Assembly (NCBI RefSeq): GCF_001949145.1
Contig: NW_019091447.1
Coordinates: 791,414 to 855,413 of the forward strand
DNA: 64,000 bases
DNA from: Acanthaster planci
Taxonomy: Eukaryota > Echinodermata > Asteroidea > Valvatida > Acanthasteridae
Direction: 5' to 3'
Below the pieces are notes generated by a model. The model made no database searches. It had not been told where the DNA came from and saw only the letters and a list, made by a program, of their open reading frames with translations. A program made the position numbers and the translations under genes. Shown here piece by piece: positions 12,284-23,200 of the stretch. Positions within the stretch are counted from its first letter, which is position 1. Every line of letters begins with the position of its first letter.

Positions 12284-14847
12284 GTAAGTAGGGAAGAATA
12301 GAAATGCATATCTCTACTAAAATACTATCCCAAGGAAAAACTGTGGTGAGACGAGGCAAAACGTTAATTTTCGGCCGGCGAAATTCACTAACTTCTTACT
12401 TTCAAGTTAAAAGTGTGAAGGAGACTTTTCCGAGCAAACAAAGGCAGCAGCTCAAAGTCCCAGAAAATTGTACAGCAATGAATTCTCAGAACATAGATGG
12501 CCAAAAAGCGGCGAGACTGGCCCAAATTATGGATGAAGATCATTGTGATAGTATACATGTGTAGTGCCAAATGAAGATGAAGAAAAAAGACGCTCCAAGT
12601 ATTGGGTGGAGTCTGAATGAATCTTGTTCATTTGCAAACACCGTCCACTACAGTAATTCTGTGTGCACTCGAGAATATCTTCAAGGATTGACGCCGTGGA
12701 TCACTAAGCGAACAAGCTCGAATCAAACAGCGCCCTCTATCTTGAAAAATCCTCTTTTTTTTCAATAATTATTTTACAAGTCAGTTTCATCTTTAGCAGA
12801 CAATATGCAGAATAATCTATCTCCAAAGATGTACTTTGCGTCCAGAAATCTAATTTTTATTATAGGTTTTAGCCTTAAGGCGCCCTATTTCCATATGCGC
12901 GTCAACACTTGCGCCACGCTTTACGTACCCGTCAAAACGATTTTGTTGACGGCCGAAAGCAACGCATAGGCCTACATTATGTTATGTCAATGGCGTCGAT
13001 TTTTGTGTCAGTGACGACGGTGAAACGCAGGAATGCATCGTGTTCGCAACGCATCCCCCAAAAAACGTACATATGGAAAGGCGCCTTTATGCAGATGTAT
13101 ATTCATAACAATGTATAATGACAATTACGTCGATATTCACGAAGTGACTAAAAGGGCCAGTATGTGCCACCGTAAAAATAACGAGGTACTCATTTGCTCT
13201 TTGGTTGTTCACCTTTTCGTTCACTCATTTGATATCTCAGTTAAACTTTGGCAGTATGCCCCACTGTACGATTTCTCTTTGGGCTGAAGCAAACGCATGT
13301 AGGCACCGGGAAGTAGTCATAATACCCCCCCCCGTGTCGCGGACATTTTTGCGATAACTAATCTGTGATCTGATTTATATGCAAGGGAATTTCCCCCCTC
13401 CCCCCCCCCCGGTTGCCTTTCTTGACAAAGTGCCAGTCTGAGTAATGCTGAATAAATATAACAGGGAACAAAAAAAAATGTACGTGGCATTGTCTCTGTA
13501 CGGGGAAATGCAGCACAAAAGAACAAACACTGTCGGTGTACATTACAAGTTACCACAGCGGTACAAGAACTGGCATTCTTTCGGCTGTTTTGTCTATCAG
13601 TATGAAGAAGTAGGGATTGGTTTACAAAGTATTGTTTCGATGTATATAGACCTGACGTCATTCCCGGAAGAACATTTTTATAATTCGAAGTTGACTTCGC
13701 AATTTTGTAACCAAAGCTCATTGGTACAGTATTGACTGAACATTCCAGCCAGCACACACAGACTTCCTTGTCGCCTATAAATTTGTTGACAACTGATTCG
13801 GTAAAATAACGTCAGTATACCTCCTGTTGCATGGTAACAGTGAATGACCTGATCTTGGAACCTTGTACCCTGACGCAGCCAACATGGACCTAGATTGAAC
13901 GCTTTAGATAAATATTATTCACAGAATAATTCGCAATTATTACTTTAGTACTCTCGTGGCGAGGAACGCTTAGCTTCGACAGAAATACTCGTGCTCATGC
14001 AAGTCCACGAGAGACTCTTTCTGCCAGCTCATGACTTGGCTTTCAGACCGTTCTTTTGAACAAGTTGACGGGTGTGGATTCGTCAGTGTCATGGTCACTG
14101 TTTTCGTTGCAGCCGTGATCATCATGAAGCTTTCCTCTTAAACAGCACCAACAATCGCAAAATAAACACAACTCATTCTTTCTGAGGGTTCACCGGTGAA
14201 TTCATCATCTCGCATATTATGCTATTCATTGGGAAACCCATGCATGGAATGCAGTAATCTATCATCAAAGACGACGGGTAAGTACAGAATTCTGCATCAT
14301 GTCGAAATACCAAGCTACCAACGTTTGTTCGAAGCAGTGTTGCAAATCTGTGCTGGAGATTGGGGGAATATAGGATAGAGAAAAGGTGGGGATGCCTTGC
14401 CTGGCCATGGAAATTTGAAAAGCAGGGGGGGGTTTACACCATATACACTACGAGGGACGATGTTCATAATAAAGAGGTACATCTGTAATTAAAGTCCTTG
14501 GGAAATCCTTACAATTTTTCACAATCCACTTAAAGTTGTTTGCTCACCACCAATTTGAGGGGTGGGTGATTCAACAGCCCATCTACCACATCAAAAAGTG
14601 GATGATATATACCCCCATCCCCCAGGATTTACGCCCTTGATTTGAACTGATTAAATTAAATAATTCCAAATTAATCTGTGAGGTGGGACTAACTTGATAT
14701 GTATATGTATACATTGCCTCCATTAGTGACTTAAATAGCCAGATCAATTTTAAAATATAATCTCGATCAAATGACCTCCAGCTGGTTGAAATATGCGGCT
14801 TTTGCGTGGATTCTGTTCAACTCGCTAGTTTTACTGCGTGCATGATA

Positions 14848-15015
14848 TACAAATATATTGACTGCTTCCAGTGGTGAAGTAAAACTAGTCTCCCTCAGTG
14901 ATCCATGGAACATTCTATTTTCCTGAGGAGAAGCCCAGGGAAAATAGTATGCTTCATGGATCACTGACGGAAGCTAGTTTTACTATACCAAAGGATAAAG
15001 CAATCAATATTTGTT
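14848..15015. repeat. Long imperfect inverted repeat (hairpin element)
   Basis: Two arms of roughly 75-80 bases face each other. The outer parts are AAATATATTGACTGCTT on the left and AAGCAATCAATATTTGT on the right. The inner parts share AGTAAAACTAG, TCAGTGATCCATG and TATTTTCC with their complements, around a short loop near 14935. The copies differ at scattered positions, so this is an aged fold-back or MITE-like element rather than a recent palindrome. No target-site duplication is obvious. Confidence 0.65.
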
Positions 15016-16019
15016 TTTTAACACTTCACCCACAGGTTTTCGCTATGAGCCGCAGAGATGGTAGCAAGTCAATTTTACAAGTTAAGCCAAGTCAAATAGT
15101 TACAAGTCAAATCACAATTCATAAAAATAGCGACGATAGTCCTAGTCTGACACGAATCTACAGCTCTGATGAGTCGAAATACACGCCTGGGTACTATTCA
15201 TGTGGTTTCGTTGCTACGAATAAAGTTTTTGGTTGTTGCAGTTATAGTTCTTTTTCAGAGCGAGGCTGCATGTCTATAGTCTTTTTGGAGTGGCAGTGCA
15301 CACAAAATAGTGTTAGGAAGAGTCACGTGACGCACTTTTGACCAATCAAGATGCAGAATCTGTTGGTCAGGTGTTATGATATTATCTGGCTTGTATAGTA
15401 CTACTCACACAGTTCCATCCTCTCTACTTCTCGTTGGACTCGTTTGAAAAAAATCATGCATTTCCAATGTGGTGTTCTCAGAGTATAAAAAGCATGCAAC
15501 CCCATCTCCCGACACTTCCAACAAACTTGGAAATGTACGTTATATTTTCTTATTTCCGCTGTCTTGACATTCACCGCAAAAAAAAACTCACAGTAATTTT
15601 GGTCTGCGACTAACGTTTCACCTGGAATCCCTCAATTGCCGAACTATTTGTGTTGAATGTTTCGTAAAAGAAAAAAAAAGACCTTTACGGTTCGGATGTC
15701 GCGAGGTTGCCACAAATTCGGCCTAGCCCACAAGAAATGAACGACCTTTACTTTTTTTTTCAGTCCCTGAATACAAGCAGTCACAGGAAACCTAGCGTTC
15801 AGTGTTCTCATACATGAACGCAACATAACTGTGACAAACAGACACATAACAACAGTATCAACTGTTACTAAACTCACTGTCAAAGTCTGGACCTTTGGAA
15901 TCATCTTATCGCAGCAATCTTTTTAATATTACATCTACATACTGTGGCAACGTTCACAGGCCCATACAGTTCTGCCATGAATTTCACATACACCAACGCC
16001 CACAAGTACCATTTCAAGT

Positions 16020-16530
16020 AGTGAAGTACCGTAGATTTTACCAAAGATCGATTTTGACATATTTTACAACGTTTGTTTTTACAAGGTGCATTTTCCTCAT
16101 CAAAGTTCCTTTTTACGAGATCTACTTTCAGAAACACGGTGTCTACTTTTATGAAAACAACTTTTTTTACGAGATACATTTTGTTCAAGGTCGTTTTATG
16201 CCAGGGATATTTTTCTTCTTTACAAGATAAACAGCAAAAGAGTCTGAGCCCTCGAATACACGATGCAGTTTATTTTTATCGATGACAATACTTTGATTTG
16301 TTAACTCTATGGCCTTAATCCAAATAAAACGAAATAATCTTTTTCGAAGCATGGCTTCACAGACTATAAAGAAAGAAAAGAAAGAAATTATCCCCTGAAA
16401 AAACGTACTTGAAAAAGATGTATCTCGTAAAAGCACCTTTCCAAAATACAAACAATGTGTCTAGACATAGATCTAGTACAAACACCGTTGAAAAAATAAT
16501 ACATCTCGTGAAAACGAACTTGGAAATAAT
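16020..16530. repeat. Degenerate ACGAGAT repeats in opposing orientations
   Basis: Between about 16020 and 16200 the plus strand repeats the theme TTTTTACGAGATCTAC/TTTTTTACGAGATACATTTT several times. Between about 16390 and 16530 the reverse complement of the same theme appears (GATGTATCTCGTAAAA, ATACATCTCGTGAAAA). The plus-strand frame across it reads as a low-complexity Phe/Tyr-rich polypeptide, which is an effect of the repeat. It resembles the remains of a fold-back structure with short internal repeats. Confidence 0.5.
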
Positions 16531-16883
16531 ATAATTTCACTTACACTTGATGGCACAAGTGGGCCTTCTTACGTGAATGTACTAATCGACTTTGCACATA
16601 ATTTTCCCTTGCCACGAAGCACTGGGGAATTTCCCCTTCCAGGCCAATAACAAAAGTGGATCACTAATGTATGAATCAAATTTATCATCTCTGGCTATTT
16701 ACTAGCCTTGAGAGACGAACTGTGTGGGAGTTGCACTACGAAGGTGTGTTATAGGCCTACAGGGACAATGGTGACCATTTTTCTCTTTATTCCTTGAGCT
16801 AACTCGTACGACTACGAATTACAGGTTGTACGTGTGAATTAAAAGTTTCCCCGGGCGGGATGTGGATAATTCGACAACCGGGA

Positions 16884-17057
16884 TTAGAAGCCATCACTGC
16901 GGTGGCCCAGCGCTCTTGGACAGGTGGTACGCGCGCGTTACAAGCCTCTTCGACCAATAGGGTGTCGTGATTTGCCAAACGCGCGCGCGCCAAGCTGAAG
17001 AATGTGCCTGTAAGTGCGATGCCACTGCACTTACGATTCTGGCGTCTAATCAGATTA
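16884..17057 (+). repeat. Dispersed repeat family A, copy 1, just upstream of the PP2C-like start codon
   Basis: This stretch matches 58410-58584 in the same orientation, from TTAGAAGCCAT to TGGCGTCTAATC. The core, including GGACAGGTGGTACGCGCGCG and the CCAAT-containing CTTCGACCAATAGGGTGTCG, is nearly identical, while the flanks diverge. It ends about 160 bases before the ATG at 17215, so it probably lies in the promoter or 5' UTR. The GACCAATAGG segment matches a CCAAT box (NF-Y type). It could be a short non-autonomous mobile element or a shared promoter module. Confidence 0.75.
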
Positions 17058-17214
17058 ACTCTGCTGACTGTATAGAGAGAATTTTTCACCATGTCCCTAA
17101 CACCTTTGTACAGGTACCAGCAAATTCTCTTATACTAACATCAACCTTTGATACCACTATTGAGCAGGCTGCTTACGTGTTTGGCCCACAGCACATTATG
17201 TTGCACCTCAGAAC

Positions 17215-20200
17215 ATGGCAGGACTGTTAAGTCGACGCAAGGGATCAGACGCTGTTACCGTGACTCAAGCGTGCCAGACTAAAGCACCTGAACCGGACTT
17301 AAGGGCAGCTAGACGGCAGGGGGGAGACCGCGACGATAAGGGGAGAAGACGAAGCCTGTGGGACCCGTCGAGAAGGTGGACTGTCTTAATGTCGAAAACT
17401 GGAGCAGGGGGTCTGCTGAGGAAAATGGGGTAAGTATTCAAATAATAAAAAGGTACAGACTGTGGGAAAGTAATACATGTAATTTCCTTGAGGAGCCGAA
17501 TGAAAGTCAAGGTTCGAGGTGACTGGTTGGTTATATCTCTCACATAGTAGACATCTGATTCTACGCGACTAAGAACTAAGAGAAGTGCATTGCGACCTTT
17601 TGGGCAGCACTGGGCTGGCTATTTGTAAGAGTTATTGTTTCGTTTCCAAATTCTTATGTGTGTGCTTATAAAAATAATGTTAAACAGTTTTGGCTTAGAA
17701 CTGAATTCATGTCCGTTGCAGGGTGATGCCAGCGCATAATATACCCACTCGAAACTGCATGTTATACGTTTCCTCAAGGCATCATTTACACAACGGATTT
17801 TAAACCCCTGACCGAATCAGCCTGGAAAACCCTCGAGCACCAAAGCGGCAAGAAAATCAAGTTCGATCGTACCTTATATCAAGTATAGTGGATCCCATCA
17901 TTTCCCGCTGGTAGGGGCATTGGAGTTCCTCGTATCTATAGTGATGATCGCATAATGTTCCAAGACTGTAAAACATTCAGGGCGCCCTCACATGGTCAAT
18001 TTAAGCGACTTCTGATAAAATTGATACGAAGTGTTTCCCTCTCTGACTCCATTTACATTCAGCGAATTTTCCCATGAAGTCTGCAAGATTATGCAAGCAG
18101 CTGTGTAGAAATGTACTGTAAAATTCTGTCTGTCGAATTGCAGTTTTAAGTTTGAAGTTTTGAGTGACTCTGAAACCAATTTTTGTTTTGTTCATCTTAA
18201 TAAGCATTGGAGTCTTCAAATCGTACCCATCTACTGCATTATAGCTTTATTTAAACTAATCAAAAAACTTTAACTTGTAACCAACTAAGCCAAAATCAAT
18301 TGAAACGATTCTGGACTTCCTTTCAATTATTCAATTATTATGTAGGCCCTAATCCTTGTTCACAATTTTGTAGCTTGTTCTAAGGACTAGAAAAAGAAGA
18401 AAAGTCGGATGATGAGAAGAGCACACAACGGACGACTCTTGTTACAGAGGCTTTGCGTGGTAGCCATCTCGCAGGGCAGTTGTTTGTTCTACAAGGAAAC
18501 CTCCTTTGTGCACACGCTGTGGAGCAAAAGTACTGGCCTGCAAGACGGCAGCCATGCAAACCCTCTATTTTTCCATCAACTGTTTTTGCATGTTGCAGGA
18601 GTGTACTGTCGCTGACGCCGACCACACCTCGGGTCTATGACTCCCGCAAAAGTTATAAATTCCTGCCCAAAAAGAAACTCCTTCCTTTTAATCAGGAGAT
18701 CGTGGCATCGTACTCCGGGCCGTACGGGGGACTCACAAACAGCGAACTGATCTTTCCTTCCACGGAGGGAAACACGGCACGATTCCCCAATAATATCAAG
18801 ACGGTGAAGGATGATAGTGTGGTTGATGGTTCGATGGACAAGACATCGCATCAGCTGGGTTTCAAGAGAAACGGTAAGCTACACAAGATCTAGATGAAAC
18901 ACCTCGATGGAGGGCCTTCCCTATAAAATAAAATATCATCTGCACATTGAGTGTTTCTTGGACGCTTGTGGTATTTCATCACTCAAAGAATCTTAAGGCT
19001 TGTCACTGTTTTTGGCCGACATCTTGCTGATTGCCTAGTTCTCCTGGACCATAATTCTCGGACTACGGTTGTGGAAAAACCCTGAGGGAAAGGTCCTCGC
19101 CAAGAGTGCCAGAGTAGTTTGGGAGGCTGACTTGAATCTTAGCCACATTATTTGTAGTACCAGTAATAAAGGCGTGAGTATAGGACGGTGTAGTATCCAG
19201 CCATCCGTTTCGAGCTGCTAATCGAAAGTAGCTGTGCCAAACTCTGTAATTATCGATGATTTACTTATATACGGAAGGCAAAAATCAAGCATTGTCTGCC
19301 ATTCTAGAGGTTCAGTCTTCCACTATCGGCGAAGTAATATATCAGCGATGAGAGGCATGTGCGGGTTGGGCAGTTGATGATTATGTTGAGTAGATTGGGG
19401 GCTGCAATGTTTAGTGAGTGTGGTAATCAGCGGTCAATTGGCTGCTTGAATGATTGCAAAAAACAAAACAAAAAACACAGCCACCACAGAGGGCGCGCTG
19501 TATGGCAACGTCAAATCAACCACGCACAAGCTGAGGACTCTGCAGTCGTCATGAGTGAAGTATGAAATCCAAACAGATTGAGAGAAAAAACTGACGACTT
19601 CAATATGCCGGTATGATTATAGTGGACACTGCAGACCCAAATTAGGCTTAAGTTTAGGGGATTAATTAATCCATCCAAGTTAATCCAAACATAAAAGAAA
19701 ACAACGTTCGTTAACCGCGGCTACTAGACAGCCTGTACAACAGTCATGGCAAAGCAAGAGTTGGATCCGTCATACAGTGATAAATGAATCGCACAGCACC
19801 ACTGCATTAACTTCGAATTTTTATTTCGTTGAGATAAAAATTAGACATCGTGCGACTGTGAAAACAAGAATGATATTACCCAGATTCGAGGGACATACAG
19901 CATTCAGTGTTTTTACGATGCTTTTCATGCTGTCTTGCATATTACAATCTGGGCTTGGAATCTATGATTATGATCTATTTTTTCAAGGTCTCAACTTTTC
20001 GTCTGTCATCATCATGATCATCCAGGTTTTGCCCTGCAATACTAGAGGCCCTTGTATTCTGACACTTTGCACCCCTTTGGCTATGGCTTCTGACTACCAG
20101 ACGCCTCAAAGTGTGGCAGCAATAAGTGTTTGAAGGCACAATTTTCTGCCTCTTTGCACTCGTTTCAGTGTTGGAAAACTGTTTGAAATCCGTTTGGCTT

Positions 20201-23200
20201 TAAATTACACTTTTATAAACATTAAAAATTGACCATGCTTTCCTGGACAACTGAGGGTGCTGTTGCTGGGATGTCAAGGGGGACATGTTTCAGCCGCAGA
20301 GGTTTTTCAGTTCGAATTGTGAACTCAGAAATTACTTTGTGAAAAAGAGGTGTGTGCTTGCGTTATATTGCAATGTACCTACACATATGAACCCTCAAAA
20401 AACACAAAGAAAAGTTAGGCCAACAAAATCCTGAAAATTCAGCTGGTTTGGGGGCACAAGCAAATGCTGTGGAACACATCCGTGGAACATAACGCTGTAT
20501 TTCAAAGAAAATTGCGTTCCAGTTTTTCGATTTAATTGTATGCTTTCCTCTTTCGCATTTTCTTGGTAAACCTGCGTAATTTGTCAGTGAACAAACTATC
20601 ATAGTGAAATTCACAGAAGGTCGGCGGATAGGCCTATTCCGGCGTTGTTTTTGCGGGTGAAACCAAATAGCGACGAACCCACGGTATGCATGTTGAAAAC
20701 GGCGCTGTGGTCGGAATCTTTCCGAAGTCAAACAGGAAGGCTGTATGTGTGAAACTTTGGGAATTTTAGGGAGGTGAAATTGCAGTAATTATTACAATAT
20801 CACTTCATACACAAGGTAAAATTCACAGAATTCCCCAACATTACAAATTTTTGTCCTAGCATGGACCTCTGGATAGTCAAAGCAAAACATACTTCAGCTC
20901 TTATCCAAACACCGATCTTTATGAGACATGTCATGTCTATTATCAGCATACGTTTGTTTTTCAAACTAGAGGTTGTAAATTTTTCAGTCTGTGTTTTTTC
21001 CCAAAACAGATGGAAGTTTATGTAACGGATAATTATTGCAAAACGCTCACTGAAATGTGTTACGTTTTGTGACACACATGAGAAAAGTTTCACCGCCAAA
21101 CGCCATATCCAACGTTTTTGAAAAATATGATAAGTTACGGATGACCTATTTACTGTTCATAAAAATTGACACCTTGTGTGTTGAATTTCGATTTGTATTT
21201 TTGGAGATGGGATAAAAGGTACATCAACTTTCCCTAGAATTTTCTTTATTCTAGCAGACAATATTCGTACATTATCTCAAAAACAGTAGAACAAATATGG
21301 TGTTTTTATGAAATTATATAGCACCGCACCCAGCAGTTGAGAAGCAAAAATCGCTACAGATTGATTGAGATAACACGAGATGATGTGACCTCTACTGTGC
21401 CATCGAAAGCCCACGATATATGGCAGTTTGCCAGTGTGCCCTTTGTGTTTTGCCAGACATCCGCCATTACCATTTTATGGGATGGTAGATCCATTCCCCC
21501 AAAATCCCCAATTTCACCGCTATATCCGGCAAGTTCCCGAACGTAGCTTAGTTTTTAAAAAAATACAGTGATACTGAAAAGGTTGAAGGCTCGATTAATT
21601 TCAGTGTAAACTTCATCTACTTGAGTGGACAAGAGAGGTCACGGGTCTCAAGCAGTGATGATAGAAGAGGTATTTAATCATCGAGCAAAAAATGTCAGCA
21701 TGCTTCTTCCGTTACTTGCCGTTTGTCTCCGCTGGCATAGGCCTACATCCTGCATCTGAGTTGCAATTATCAAAGTGGATTTCAGTTAGTAAACAACACA
21801 CTTGTGAATAAGTGCATGCTAAAGGCAACAAAAAATCCTTTTTAAGGTTGAAAATTTTTCCTTTTTTTCAGTATTTGGTTATGATTTCACTTTAAGCCAT
21901 TCTATTATTTTACTTTTAATACAGGCATATATATTTCAAACTTTAGCCGTTTTTTTTTACTTGTGAATTCTGTAATTTCATGCCTCACAACCCAGCCTGG
22001 GAGACCAGATCCCGCGTGAACGGACTTTAGTGGTTAAAGATTCAGAAACAAATAAATTAAAACCTTAAACATCTAGCAAAATGCTTCTGTGTCTTCCTGT
22101 TGGCGAGTGTATATCAAATGGCATTTTCCAGGAATGTAAGAGAAAAATAATGCACGGGGAAACCGAGTCTGTCTAGTCGTGTCAATTATTTGATAACCTT
22201 TCATTTTGAAGGGTCAGAATTAACAAAGAACACGGAATTCACACAAGAACGCTGGTATTGATGCAAACTGTATTGCCTTGCACACTGCCAATGGTTCTTG
22301 CTCTCATAGCACGACACAAATAGTGTATATCATGATCATAAACAGGAGGCAAGACAGTGCTTGTAGATTCCTATCTTTCACCCTATTTGATGGCGAAAAA
22401 AGGGCATATGCCCATTACTTCCTTAGGTGTCAAGCCGTAACATTACTGTTTATGAATTAAACACACACATTTGAAATGACAAAAACACCTCAAAAATTAA
22501 AAATATCCTTTCCGCTTTAACGATTTGCAAAAGTCGGTCTAACAATTTATAACTGATGACTGCTGAAAATGCAGACTTAGTGCGTGTAACCAAAAAAATC
22601 AAGTAAGCACGTAGTTATTTACACAAAAAAGAAAATAGATGCTGTAGGAGTGAAAAAAGAATCATTAAAATGACTGAGGGTTGCTAGATCATGAAAATGG
22701 TCAAGAAAAAGTATGAACAGCTTCTTCACTGTTTGGCCCAGTTTTGTTTGCTCGTTATACTCACAAACTTCATTGTTTGTCTCGGCCCGGTGCCTTAGAA
22801 AACCCTTACGAAATGCCCTGTGCAAAGAATCAAGTGACATGTGGTTTACTGGGACATTATCACGGGATCACCAGGACACCAGTCTTGGCCACGTACGTCA
22901 AGAAAGATAATGTCCAATGTGAATTCAATGGGAAAACAATTATCTCTTGCTTCTCGTGCATCATGCACAGTGACTGTGTCAGTTGTGCTCCATGAAACAG
23001 TCGTTGTAAAATGAAATCTGAGTGCGCGTGCGTGAATTGCGCAATATTTTGTCAATGCTATATATTGTATTACTTCCCCAATAATTTGTTGCAGGGGATG
23101 TAGCTCAGTGGTAGAGCGCACGCTTCGCATGCGTGAGGCCCCGGGTTCGAACCCCGGCATCTCCATGGTTTTCTTTTTAAAGTGGTTTTTCTTCCTAAAA

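Larger units (their letters stand above)
12284..16883. other. No secure gene; hairpins and degenerate repeats
   Basis: Apart from the doubtful exon at 13465-13613, I find no coding exon here. The stretch contains a poly-C tract near 13325-13410, a long inverted repeat at 14848-15015 and a cluster of degenerate ACGAGAT-containing repeats at about 16020-16530, annotated separately. A consensus donor at 14278 follows a 30-codon open stretch with a plausible acceptor, but it cannot be joined in phase to the exon at 12172. Confidence 0.4.

Noticed and set aside
14158-14278. Possible exon ending at a consensus donor
   Set aside because: It cannot be joined in phase to the upstream signal-peptide exon and no other partner is visible.
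15895-16230. Phe/Tyr-rich plus-strand frame of 111 aa
   Set aside because: It is produced by T-rich degenerate repeats; no start context, domain or splice sites.
22846-23166. Minus-strand frame containing PGFEPGASRMRSV
   Set aside because: It is the antisense translation of the tRNA-Ala gene, a well-known false protein.
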